DNA from: Devosia elaeis
Lineage (GTDB): Bacteria > Pseudomonadota > Alphaproteobacteria > Rhizobiales > Devosiaceae
Length of the DNA: 33,985 nucleotides
Assembly (NCBI RefSeq): GCF_001650025.1
Contig: NZ_LVVY01000122.1
Span: forward strand, 1 to 33,985
Direction of reading: 5' to 3'
Positions 15,668-23,556 of the stretch are shown here, piece after piece; position 1 is the stretch's first letter, and each line of letters begins with the position of its first letter. A program made the position numbers and the translations under genes. The notes beneath the pieces were generated by a model. It was not told the DNA's origin, made no database searches, and saw only the letters and a program-made list of their open reading frames with translations.

Positions 15668-17418
15668 TCCGCTGCCTCCAGATCGTCGCCGGGCCGGGTC
15701 TGCAGATCGTAGAGGGCGCGGTAGCGGCCGCCCAGTTCGAGCAGTTCGGCATGGGAGCCGCGCTCCACCACGCGGCCGTCTTCGAGGAACAGGATCAGGT
15801 CGGCATGCATGAGCGAAGAGAGGCGATGAGCGATGATGATGGTCACCCTGTCCTTGGCATAGCGGCGGATGGCCGAGCGGATGCGGTGTTCTGTGCCGGC
15901 ATCGATGGCGGCGGTGGAATCGTCGAAGATCATCACCGCGGGCTTGAGCACCAGCGAGCGGGCGATGGAAAGACGCTGGCGCTGGCCGCCCGAAAGCGAG
16001 ACGCCGCGCTCGCCCACGACCGTGTCGTAGTCGGCGGGCAAGCCCATGATGTAATTGTGCAATTGGGCGCTTTCGGCGGCGCGCTCGATCTTGCGTTCCT
16101 TGGCCCAGGGATCGCCATAGGCGATGTTGTTCTCGATGGTGGTGGTGAAGAGGAAGGAATCCTGCTGCACCACGGCGACCGAGCGGCGCAGGCTTTGCAG
16201 GGTCACCTCGCGCACGTCCTGCCCATCCAGCGTGATGCGGCCCGAGGTGACGTCGTAGAAGCGCGGAATGAGGTGGGCGAGCGTGGATTTGCCGCTGCCC
16301 GGCGCGCCGACGATCCCGATGGTCTGGCCCATCCGGCCCTCGAAGCTGACGCCGTTGAGGGTGGAATGGGAGGCGCCGGGATAGGTGAAATGAACGTCCT
16401 CGAAGCGCAGCGTGCCCGCGGTGATCTTCAGCGGAGTGGCGCCGGGCCGGTCCTCGATTTCGACGGGCGCATCGAGGAAGCCATAGAAGCGGTCGCCGCA
16501 GGTGGCGGCGCGGGCGAAGGAATTGACCATGAGGCCGAGCTGGCGCACCGGCATCTGCAGGATGGTCATGAAGGTGAGGAAGGAGGCCAGCGTGCCCACG
16601 CTCATCTCGCCGGCAATGACCTTGGTGCCGCCGACCCAGAGCACGAGCCCCATGGCGGTGAAGAAGGAAAAGGTCATCATCGAGGTGTTCTTGACGCGCA
16701 CATGCACGCGCCGATGCGCTAGTTCGAGCGCGGCCCTGGAGGCGTCGTCGAACTTGGACAATTCGAATTTCTGGCCGGAAAAAGCGCGCACCACGCGGAT
16801 GCCGCCGAGATTTTCCTCCATGACGCGGGTGAGCACGGAGAGCTTTTCCTGCAGGACCAGCCAGGTGGAGCGCAGGGTGAGTTGGGCCACCGAGGAGCGC
16901 CAGGCGACGAAGGGCACGAAGCTCAGCGCCAAGAGGCCCAGCACCAGATCGGTGGTGAGCAGCATATAGGCGCCGACGCCGATCAGCACGGTCAACAGGA
17001 TGGTGCGCACCAGGCCGGTGGAGAAGAACATGCGCAGGCCATCGAGATCGAGCAGGCCCAGGGTGATGAGATCGCCGGAATGGACGCGGTCGTGATAGGA
17101 ATAGGAGAGCTTCTGCACCTTGTCGTAAAAGGCCAGGCGCAGCTCGTAGCCGACATGGTGACCGACGCTTTCCGAAAAATAGTTCTGCAACAGGGTGAAG
17201 AGGCCCCGCGCGACGGAGACGGCGAACAGGGTCAGCGCCGTCCAGATCAGCGCCTGCTGGGCGCCTTCGGGGGCGTTGCTCAGCACGTTCTGCGCCTGGT
17301 CCACGGCGCTGCCCAATAGGCGCGGAATCCAGAGCTGGAGAATGGCCGCCACGATGGTGGCGCCGATGGCGATGCTCGCCTGCCAGTAATGGCGCAGCGA
17401 AAACAACGTGATCCGCAT
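15664..17418 (-). CDS. ABC exporter half-transporter, subunit with degenerate Walker B (heterodimer partner B)
   Basis: This is a 584-residue half transporter: membrane domain about 1-310, then the ATPase domain. Walker A is GAPGSGKS at 371-378, signature LSGGQ at 475-479 (intact), and Walker B FDD with Asp500 where the catalytic Glu should be; the H-loop IAHRLSS is present. Together with the partner's LSLGQ this puts both defects in one composite ATP site, as in known heterodimeric exporters of the TM287/288 and BmrCD kind. The ATG at 17418 (MRITLFSLRHYW) has AAAGG 8 nt upstream. A TTG extension to 17511 has no family similarity. It is the first gene of the pair. Confidence 0.93.
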   Translation of the reverse strand: MRITLFSLRHYWQASIAIGATIVAAILQLWIPRLLGSAVDQAQNVLSNAPEGAQQALIWTALTLFAVSVARGLFTLLQNYFSESVGHHVGYELRLAFYDKVQKLSYSYHDRVHSGDLITLGLLDLDGLRMFFSTGLVRTILLTVLIGVGAYMLLTTDLVLGLLALSFVPFVAWRSSVAQLTLRSTWLVLQEKLSVLTRVMEENLGGIRVVRAFSGQKFELSKFDDASRAALELAHRRVHVRVKNTSMMTFSFFTAMGLVLWVGGTKVIAGEMSVGTLASFLTFMTILQMPVRQLGLMVNSFARAATCGDRFYGFLDAPVEIEDRPGATPLKITAGTLRFEDVHFTYPGASHSTLNGVSFEGRMGQTIGIVGAPGSGKSTLAHLIPRFYDVTSGRITLDGQDVREVTLQSLRRSVAVVQQDSFLFTTTIENNIAYGDPWAKERKIERAAESAQLHNYIMGLPADYDTVVGERGVSLSGGQRQRLSIARSLVLKPAVMIFDDSTAAIDAGTEHRIRSAIRRYAKDRVTIIIAHRLSSLMHADLILFLEDGRVVERGSHAELLELGGRYRALYDLQTRPGDDLEAAE

Positions 17419-17778
17419 GAGGGGACCTTTGCCCTTGCCGGCATCGGCAGCGGCGACATGGTCCCGAGCATCGCCGCGCGAACGGTCGCGGCCAGCCTTG
17501 AGGGTGATCAAGGGAGAAATCCAGACATCAAAAATGGAAGCCCGACAGGCAGGAAGTTCGACGACCAGCGATCGGGCAAATCAAACTCGCCTGCCTATAA
17601 AAGGCGCAATATCTCTGCCATTCAAGATGCAATCTGCGCAAAGAATGCAAATTTATGACAGAGGCGGCGCGCGGGCCGGCATGGCCCCGCGCGAGAGGAT
17701 GGCGGCGGCAAGCCCCCTTGCCCAAGCGGCGATGGCGCGGGCGGCGGCGAAGGCGCATCAGAGGGGCGGGAGCCCGCC
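17419..17778. other. 360-bp intergenic region between divergent ABC exporter and TauE genes
   Basis: No gene is supported here. The centre (about 17525-17660) is clearly more A+T-rich than its surroundings and should contain the promoters of the divergent exporter and TauE genes. A small inverted repeat GCCT-ATAAA-AGGC lies at 17593-17605. A weak minus-strand -35-like TTGAAT is at 17630-17635, without a convincing -10. The frames open through the region have no family resemblance. Confidence 0.6.
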
Positions 17779-18516
17779 ATGATCCTCTACGCCATAATCG
17801 CCCTCGCCGTCTTCTGCACCTCCACCCTGTCGGGCATTTTCGGCATGGCCGGCGGGCTGATCCTGCTGGCCGCCATGCTGGCGGTGCTGCCGGTGGCCAC
17901 GGCCATCGCGGTGCAGGGCGCCATCCAGGTGGTGGCCAATGGCTCGCGGGCCTGGTTCAGCCGCGATTATATCGACTGCCGCATATTGGGCTTCATCTGC
18001 ATGGGGCTGGTGGCGGCGGCGATCGCGCTGTTCATCCTGCGCTACAGTCCGGACCTGGCCACCGTGTGCATCGCGGTCGGACTCATGCCCATCCTGGTCT
18101 GGATTCCCAGAAGCTGGCTGGCGCTCGATGCCAGCAAGCCGCACCACGCCTTTTTCTGCGGGCTGCTGGGCGGCGGGCTCAACCTGGCCGTGGGCGTGTC
18201 CGGGCCGACGGTGGACGTGTTCTTCATCCGCACGCAGATGGACCGGCGGCGGGTGATCGCCACCAAGGCGGCGACGCAGGTGATTTCCCATGCCGCCAAG
18301 GTGCTGTTCTATGGCGGGCTGGCGACGGCCATGGGCAGCGGGGACTGGCTGCTGGTGCTGGTCGCGGCGCCCTTCGCGGTGGCGGGGACCAATCTGGGCT
18401 ATCACATCCTGCAGCGCATGAGCGACGACGGCTTCCGCACCTGGACGCGCTGGGTGGTGACGCTGATCGGGCTGGTCTTTCTCGTCCGGGGCCTGTCGCT
18501 GGTGATGGGGAGCTGA
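17779..18516 (+). CDS. TauE/SafE family sulfite/organosulfonate exporter-like permease
   Basis: This is a 245-residue integral membrane protein with the duplicated TauE/SafE (DUF81) pattern: TSTLSGIFGMAGGLILLAAML near the N-terminus and FFCGLLGGGLNLAVGVSGPTVDVFF in the middle, and about eight membrane segments. Members are proposed to move sulfite, sulfoacetate or related C1/C2 anions across the inner membrane; the substrate here is unknown. The ATG has GGGAG 6 nt upstream. The LysR gene 82 bp downstream on the same strand may control it. Confidence 0.88.
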   Translation: MILYAIIALAVFCTSTLSGIFGMAGGLILLAAMLAVLPVATAIAVQGAIQVVANGSRAWFSRDYIDCRILGFICMGLVAAAIALFILRYSPDLATVCIAVGLMPILVWIPRSWLALDASKPHHAFFCGLLGGGLNLAVGVSGPTVDVFFIRTQMDRRRVIATKAATQVISHAAKVLFYGGLATAMGSGDWLLVLVAAPFAVAGTNLGYHILQRMSDDGFRTWTRWVVTLIGLVFLVRGLSLVMGS

Positions 18517-18532
18517 GATTCCTGTGGGCGCA

Positions 18533-18569
18533 GCGCCGGAAGCGAAAAGCAATTCCCACTTTCCGGCGC
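18533..18569. repeat. 9-bp inverted repeat (family D) between tauE-like and lysR genes
   Basis: GCGCCGGAA (18533-18541) and TTCCGGCGC (18561-18569) form perfect arms around a 19-nt loop. The loop text, read on the minus strand as AAGTGGGAATTGCTTTTC, resembles a dispersed repeat I know from Hyphomicrobiales intergenic regions. There is no T run, so it is not an intrinsic terminator. Confidence 0.55.
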
Positions 18570-18598
18570 GATGGACTATGGTGCCGGCGGGAGACGAC

Positions 18599-19510
18599 AT
18601 GGCACCTTTCGACAGCGTAACCGCACGCCTCATCCTGCTTTTGGCCGAGACCGGCTCGATCGGCCGCGCCGCGGAACGGGAAGGCATAGCCTCCTCGGCG
18701 GTGAGCCGGCGGGTATCGGACCTCGAGGCGCGGCTGGGCGTGGTCCTGTTCGACCGCTCCGCCCATGGGGTGCGGCTGACCAAGGCGGGCGAGGCCTATG
18801 CGGAAGGCTGCCGCACCGTGCTGCGCTCGATTGCCGATCTCGACGCGATCATGGCCGATTTCGGCTCGGGGCAGCGGGGCAGCCTCAGGCTGGCCTGCAC
18901 CAGTTCGGCGCTGACCGGGCGGCTGCCGGAATTGCTGGCCAAGTTCGCCGCCAAATATCCGGGCATCGAGATTTCCATCGGCGAGATGGGAGCCGCCAAG
19001 GCGCTGCTGGCGCTGGACGAGGGCCAGGCCGACATCGCCATCGTCTCGGACAATTACGATTTCAAGCGCTTCGACATCAAGCCGTTCGAGGACGAGCGGG
19101 TCTGGGTGCTGGCGCCGCCCGAACATCCGCTGGCCGAACAGATCGAGCCGCGCAAGGCCCTGCCCTTCGAGGCGGTGCTGCCCCATGCCATCGTGGGCAT
19201 CCACCATGCCGGCTCGCTCGACCGGCTGCTGAGCGAGGCGGCCGGCAAGGCGGGCAAGGCGCTGACCGAGGCTTTGCGCGTGGAAAGCTTCCCGGCCCTG
19301 GTGCGCATGGTGGAGGCCGGGTTCGGCATCGGCTTCCTGCGCTCCACGAGCCTCCACCTGCTGGCGGGCACGGACCTGGTCTGCGCGCCCCTGGCCGAAC
19401 CCTGGGCCATGCGGCAATTGCTGCTGGCGCGGCGCAAGTCCAGCCCGCTCTCGGCGGCGATGAAGAGCTTCATGGCGCTGGCGGGGGAAACCTACTTACC
19501 TTCGACATAG
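18599..19510 (+). CDS. LysR-family transcriptional regulator
   Basis: This is a 303-residue LysR-type regulator. The HTH lies at about 1-60 (TGSIGRAAEREGIASSAVSRRVSDLEARLG, then the DRSAHGVRLTKAGEAY wing) and the effector domain runs from about residue 90 (GSLRLACTSSALTGRLPELLAKFAAKYP). The ATG at 18599 has GGGAG 5-6 nt upstream; an in-frame GTG-type start at 18524 is less likely. It is transcribed in the same direction as the TauE-like gene and probably regulates it. Most LysR genes are divergent from their targets, so this arrangement is slightly unusual. Confidence 0.9.
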   Translation: MAPFDSVTARLILLLAETGSIGRAAEREGIASSAVSRRVSDLEARLGVVLFDRSAHGVRLTKAGEAYAEGCRTVLRSIADLDAIMADFGSGQRGSLRLACTSSALTGRLPELLAKFAAKYPGIEISIGEMGAAKALLALDEGQADIAIVSDNYDFKRFDIKPFEDERVWVLAPPEHPLAEQIEPRKALPFEAVLPHAIVGIHHAGSLDRLLSEAAGKAGKALTEALRVESFPALVRMVEAGFGIGFLRSTSLHLLAGTDLVCAPLAEPWAMRQLLLARRKSSPLSAAMKSFMALAGETYLPST

Positions 19511-19532
19511 GAAGATAATATCGGACTAACTG

Positions 19533-19599
19533 CGTCATATTTTCCTTTGACAGCGCAGGAGGGCCGAGTCTAGGAAACCAGATAAGCGTCGTCATATTT
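19533..19599 (+). promoter_or_regulatory. Promoter region of the iron-uptake operon with direct repeats
   Basis: The ten bases CGTCATATTT occur twice, at 19533-19542 and 19590-19599. They flank a -35-like TTGACA (19547-19552) and a weak -10 around 19569-19576. Two copies of one decamer on either side of a promoter suggest a repressor operator. It does not match a Fur, IRO (RirA) or ICE (Irr) box that I can recognise. Confidence 0.35.
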
Positions 19600-19637
19600 A
19601 CGGCGCGATTTCCGTCAACCTGGATTGGATCGTTCCC

Positions 19638-20561
19638 GTGAACCCGCTCTTCCGCTCTACCGCCCTCGTCGCGGCCCTCGTCACCGGTGCTCTCTCGCTG
19701 ACCGGCGCTGTCATCGCGCAGGACAAGGTCATCACCCATCCGCAGGGCGAAACGACCATTTCGGGCGTGCCGGAAAAAGTGCTGACCCAGGACTGGGCCG
19801 CCTTCGACAACCTGAACGCCCTGGGCGTCGCCGTGGCCGGCGTGCCGTCCTCGAACGCACCGAGCTACCTCGCCGACAAGCTGCCGGCCGATGCGCTGCA
19901 GATCGGTTCGCTGTTCGAGCCCGATTTCGAAGGCATTGCCGCCGCCGAGGCCGATGTCTATTTCGTCGCCGCCCGCTCGGCCGCCGCCTACGAGACCGCC
20001 AAGGATCTGGTGCCGACCATCGACCTGTCGGTGAACAACACCGCGTTCATCTCGGGCATCAAGCACAATATCGCGCTTCTGGGCGAGGTCTTCGACCTCC
20101 AGGCCAAGGCCGAGGAGCTCAATGCGGCGCTCGACGCCAAGGTTGCCGAAGTCACCGCCGCCGCCGAAGGCAAGGGCACGGCCCTGGTGCTGGTCACCAA
20201 TGCCGGCAAGCTGGGCGTCTACGGCCCCGATTCGCGCGTGGCCTGGGTCTATAACGAAATCGGCATGCCCTCGGCGCTGGACAATGTGAAGGACGGCGAC
20301 CATGGCGGGGATGCCGTGTCGTTCGAATTCCTGCTCGAAGTGAACCCCGACTGGGTCTTCGTGGTCGACCGCGATGCCGGCACCGGCGAGAACAATGGCG
20401 CAGCCGCCGCCCTGCTCGACAATGAGCTGTTCAACCAGACCAATGCCGCCAAGGAAGGCCATATCGTCTATCTCGATCCGCAGGCTTCCTACATTTCCAT
20501 GCATGGCTACCAGGGCGTGATGCTGCTGCTGGACCAGGTCCTGGCTGGTTTGAACGGGTAA
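19638..20561 (+). CDS. Siderophore-type ABC transporter substrate-binding protein (FatB/CeuE/YclQ family)
   Basis: This is a 307-residue periplasmic binding protein for ferric siderophores. Residues 1-27 are a signal peptide (basic start, hydrophobic core, probable cleavage after AVIA). The mature part has the cluster-A fold: TISGVPEKVLTQDWAAFDNLNALG, then IGSLFEPDFEGIAAAEADVYFV, and a closing VYLDPQASYISMHGYQG. The start is GTG with no good Shine-Dalgarno; no ATG lies nearby. It begins a four-gene operon with two FecCD permeases and an ATPase, the order of fatBDCE/yclNOPQ-type systems. A long hairpin separates it from the permease. Confidence 0.9.
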   Translation: MNPLFRSTALVAALVTGALSLTGAVIAQDKVITHPQGETTISGVPEKVLTQDWAAFDNLNALGVAVAGVPSSNAPSYLADKLPADALQIGSLFEPDFEGIAAAEADVYFVAARSAAAYETAKDLVPTIDLSVNNTAFISGIKHNIALLGEVFDLQAKAEELNAALDAKVAEVTAAAEGKGTALVLVTNAGKLGVYGPDSRVAWVYNEIGMPSALDNVKDGDHGGDAVSFEFLLEVNPDWVFVVDRDAGTGENNGAAAALLDNELFNQTNAAKEGHIVYLDPQASYISMHGYQGVMLLLDQVLAGLNG

Positions 20562-20623
20562 GGGGACTTCCCCTCGACCAGACGCGCCGGGCCGCCGTCT
20601 CCGGATGGCATCATAATTCCGGC

Positions 20624-20706
20624 TCGTCATCCTCGGGCTTGACCCGAGGGTTCTTGCAACGGACCCCACCGACGAAGAGCCCTCGGGTCAAGCCCGAGGG
20701 TGACGA
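20624..20706. repeat. Family B palindrome inside the iron-uptake operon
   Basis: The 27-nt arms 20624-20650 and 20680-20706 pair with one G-U (T versus C at 20630) around a 29-nt loop. Each arm contains CCTCGGGCTTGACCCGAGG, itself nearly palindromic, so alternative small hairpins can also form. It lies in the 226-bp gap between the binding-protein gene and the first permease gene. A second copy is at 31174-31256. A small remnant, CTTTCCCC-AAA-GGGGAGAG, follows near 20741-20763. Confidence 0.92.
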
Positions 20707-20787
20707 TCCGTGGATGGGGCACCTGCGATCCATATCCGATAACCTTTCCCCAAAGGGGAGAGGAATTGCCGAGACAGGTCCCGCCCC

Positions 20788-21750
20788 GTGCCCGCGCTCA
20801 TTCTTGCTTCCATAATTACCTTGGTCCTGGCCGTCATCAGCGTCTTTGTCGGTGTCAGCGATGTGTCCATTTCCAGCCTGCTGGCCGGCGGCGTGGATGG
20901 CCGCGCCATGGAAGTGCTGCTGGTGAGCCGCATTCCGCGCACGCTGGCGCTGGTGCTGGCCGGCGCGTCCATGGCCATTGCCGGCCTGGTCATGCAGATG
21001 GTGGTGCGCAATCGCTTCGTCGAGCCTTCCACCACCGGCACCAGCGAATCCGCCGCGCTCGGCTTTCTCGTCGTCACCCTGCTGGCGCCGGGCTGGCCGC
21101 TGATGGCCAAGATGGGCGTGGCCGCCTTGTTCGCGCTGGGCGGCACGGCTTTGTTCCTGCGCATTCTCAAGGTGGTGCCGCTGCGCGACGTGCTGATGGT
21201 GCCGCTGGTCGGCATCATGCTGGGCGGGATCATCGGGGCGCTGACCGCCTTCATCGCCTATCGCGCCAATCTCATGGCCTCGCTGCTGGCCTGGAACATG
21301 GGCGATTTCTCCGGGATCATCCGGGGGCGTTATGAATTGCTGTGGATCGGCCTGTGCTGCTGCATCCTGGCCTATATCGCCGCCGACCGCTTCACAGTGG
21401 CGGGCATGGGCAAGGATTTCACCACCAATCTCGGCCTCAATTACCAGCGCGTCATGGTGCTGGGCCTGGTCATCGTCTCGCTGGTCAGCGCCGTGGTGCT
21501 GGTTTCGGTCGGCGCCATTCCCTTCCTTGGCCTCATCGTGCCCAACCTGGTCAGCCTGATGATCGGGGACAATATGCGCCGCACCGTGCCCTGGGTGGCC
21601 ATTGGCGGAGCCGGCATGGTGCTGGCCTGCGACATTGCCGGGCGCATCATCCGCTTCCCCTACGAAATCCCTATCGCCGTGGTCATGGGCGTGGTGGGCA
21701 GCGCGGTCTTTCTCTATCTGCTGCTGAGGACGCCGCGCCATGCAACGTGA
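20788..21750 (+). CDS. FecCD-type iron-siderophore permease 1 (FatD/YclN-like)
   Basis: This is a 320-residue inner-membrane permease with about nine to ten helices. Family signatures are SRIPRTLALVLAGASMAIAGLVMQMVVRN near the N-terminus and VGAIPFLGLIVPNLVSLMIG in the second half, the latter being the coupling helix that contacts the ATPase. The start is GTG at 20788; no in-frame ATG precedes it. The 226-bp gap after the binding-protein gene is filled by a palindromic repeat. The stop (21748-21750) overlaps the next permease start at 21740. Confidence 0.93.
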   Translation: MPALILASIITLVLAVISVFVGVSDVSISSLLAGGVDGRAMEVLLVSRIPRTLALVLAGASMAIAGLVMQMVVRNRFVEPSTTGTSESAALGFLVVTLLAPGWPLMAKMGVAALFALGGTALFLRILKVVPLRDVLMVPLVGIMLGGIIGALTAFIAYRANLMASLLAWNMGDFSGIIRGRYELLWIGLCCCILAYIAADRFTVAGMGKDFTTNLGLNYQRVMVLGLVIVSLVSAVVLVSVGAIPFLGLIVPNLVSLMIGDNMRRTVPWVAIGGAGMVLACDIAGRIIRFPYEIPIAVVMGVVGSAVFLYLLLRTPRHAT

Positions 21751-22801
21751 TCTCGACACCAGGCCACATCCGGAGCCCGTCGCAGGACGAGGCCGTGGCC
21801 CTGAAGCCGCGACGTCCCCGACCTCGCGGTTCGACAGGCTCACCATGAGGTCTTCGAGGCCGGCCCTGGTGCTGATCGGGCTGGCGCTGCTGGCCGTCAT
21901 TTCCATCGTGCTGTTCATGACGCTGGGCGCCAAGGGCAGCTGGAGCTTCGTGCTCTCCTTCCGCGGCAAGAAGCTGCTCGGTCTGCTGCTGGTGGCCTAT
22001 TCGGTGGCGGTCTCCACCGTATTGTTCCAGACGGTGACCAATAACCGCATCCTCACGCCCTCGATCATGGGGTTCGACGCGCTCTATGTGCTGATCAAGA
22101 CCGCCCTGGTGTTCTTCCTCGGGGTCGGCGCGCTGGTGAGCCTCGACAGCCAGGTGCAGTTCCTGGTCGAAGTGCTGGTGATGATCGGCTTTTCCGGCAT
22201 CCTGTTCCGCTGGCTGTTCCTGGGCGAGGAGCGGAGCCTGCATCTCCTGGTGCTGGTGGGCATCATTTTCGGGGTGCTGTTCCGCTCGCTCAGCCAGTTC
22301 ATGCAGCGCATGCTCGATCCGGGTGCCTTCAACGTGTTGCAGGACACCCTGTTCGCCAGCTTCGCCACCACCGATCCGACGCTGCTGGGCATTTCCTGCA
22401 TCATCGTCGTCGCGGTGAGCCTGGTCGGCCTCAGGCTGATGCACACCTATGACGTGCTGTCGCTGGGCCGCGCCCAGGCGATCAACCTCGGCGTCGACTA
22501 CAAGCGCGTCGTGGTCATCATCCTCTCCATGGTGGCGGTGCTGGTGTCGGTTTCGACCGCTCTCGTCGGGCCGGTCACCTTTTTCGGCCTGCTGGTGGCG
22601 ACGCTGGCCCATTCGCTGGTGGGCAATTCCAAGCATCGCTACGTGCTGCCCGCCGCGATCCTGCTCGCCATCGTGGCGCTGGTGGGCGGGCAGACCCTGT
22701 TGGAACGCGTCTTCGCCTTCGACACCGCCCTTTCGATCATCATCGAATTTCTGGGCGGCATCGTCTTCATCGCCCTCGTCCTGCGGAGATCGGCCCGATG
22801 A
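21740..22801 (+). CDS. FecCD-type iron-siderophore permease 2 (FatC/YclO-like) with repeat-derived N-terminus
   Basis: This is the second membrane subunit of the iron importer. Conserved parts include FQTVTNNRILTPSIMGFDALYVL and ALVGPVTFFGLLVATLAHSLVG (coupling helix). The ATG at 21740 overlaps the previous stop and has GAGGA 9 nt upstream, giving 353 residues. The homologous part begins only at about residue 36-40 (MRSSRPALVLIG). Residues about 8-35 are encoded by a family C repeat doublet. An alternative ATG at 21845 (318 residues, the usual family length) lies within that repeat. The end overlaps the ATPase gene by ATGA. Confidence 0.85.
   Translation: MQRDLDTRPHPEPVAGRGRGPEAATSPTSRFDRLTMRSSRPALVLIGLALLAVISIVLFMTLGAKGSWSFVLSFRGKKLLGLLLVAYSVAVSTVLFQTVTNNRILTPSIMGFDALYVLIKTALVFFLGVGALVSLDSQVQFLVEVLVMIGFSGILFRWLFLGEERSLHLLVLVGIIFGVLFRSLSQFMQRMLDPGAFNVLQDTLFASFATTDPTLLGISCIIVVAVSLVGLRLMHTYDVLSLGRAQAINLGVDYKRVVVIILSMVAVLVSVSTALVGPVTFFGLLVATLAHSLVGNSKHRYVLPAAILLAIVALVGGQTLLERVFAFDTALSIIIEFLGGIVFIALVLRRSAR
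21764..21856. repeat. Family C palindromic repeat doublet within the 5' end of the second permease gene
   Basis: A diverged copy at 21764-21794 keeps CATCCGGAGCC and AGGACGAGG. A well-preserved inverted copy lies at 21820-21856 (GACCTCGCGGTTCGACAGG, then CTCACCATGAGGTCTTCG). The doublet lies after the ATG at 21740 and is open in that reading frame. Confidence 0.85.
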
Positions 22802-23556
22802 TCATCACCTCCAATGTCACCAAGAATTACGGCGCCGCCTGCGTGGTGGACGGGGTTTCCCTGCAATTGCCGCAAGGGGGGATCACCTCGATCATCGGCC
22901 CCAATGGCGCGGGCAAATCCACCCTGCTTTCCATGGTCAGCCGGCTCATGGCCATGGATATGGGAACCGTGACCGTGGGCGGGCTGGATGTGACCAAGGC
23001 GCCCAGCGACGAACTGGCCCGGCGCCTGTCGATCCTGCGCCAGGACAATCACATGACGGCGCGGCTGACCGTGCGCGACCTCGTTGCCTTCGGGCGCTAT
23101 CCCCATTCCAGGGGGCGGCTGACGCTGGATGACAAGGTCCATATCGACCGCGCCATCGATTATCTCGACCTGGGGCTGCTGGCCGACCGCTTTCTCGATG
23201 AACTATCGGGGGGCCAGCGGCAGCGTGCCTTTGTCGCCATGGTGCTGGCGCAGGACACCGATTACCTGTTGCTGGACGAGCCGCTCAACAATCTCGACAT
23301 GAAGCATGCCATGGGCATGATGAAGCTGATGCGCCAGGCGGCCGACGACCTCGGCAAGACTGTCGTTCTGGTGCTGCACGACATCAATTTCGCCTCCTGG
23401 TATTCGGACCATATCGTGGCGATGAAGCACGGCAAGGTCGCTGCCCAGGGGGCGGCCAGCGCGATGATCCGACCCGACGTGCTTTCAGGCATCTATGAGA
23501 TGGACATCAAGGTCCACGAAATCGGCGGGCAATTGATCAGCGTCTATTACGGCTGA
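22798..23556 (+). CDS. Iron-siderophore ABC transporter ATP-binding protein (FecE/YclP family)
   Basis: This is the 252-residue ATPase of the iron importer. It has Walker A GPNGAGKS near residue 34, Q-loop LRQDNHM, signature LSGGQRQRAF near residue 137, Walker B YLLLDEPLNNLD, and H-loop LHDINFAS. Everything catalytic is intact. The ATG overlaps the permease stop by ATGA (22798-22801), showing tight coupling. The 3' end overlaps the convergent diguanylate cyclase gene by 20 bp, with no space for a separate terminator. Confidence 0.95.
   Translation: MIITSNVTKNYGAACVVDGVSLQLPQGGITSIIGPNGAGKSTLLSMVSRLMAMDMGTVTVGGLDVTKAPSDELARRLSILRQDNHMTARLTVRDLVAFGRYPHSRGRLTLDDKVHIDRAIDYLDLGLLADRFLDELSGGQRQRAFVAMVLAQDTDYLLLDEPLNNLDMKHAMGMMKLMRQAADDLGKTVVLVLHDINFASWYSDHIVAMKHGKVAAQGAASAMIRPDVLSGIYEMDIKVHEIGGQLISVYYG

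Noticed and set aside
13889..15712. A 607-codon frame on the + strand, rich in His, Asp and Gly
   Set aside because: It is antisense to a clear ABC exporter gene and has the His/Gly/Asp-rich composition expected from reading high-GC genes on the opposite strand. No domain is seen.
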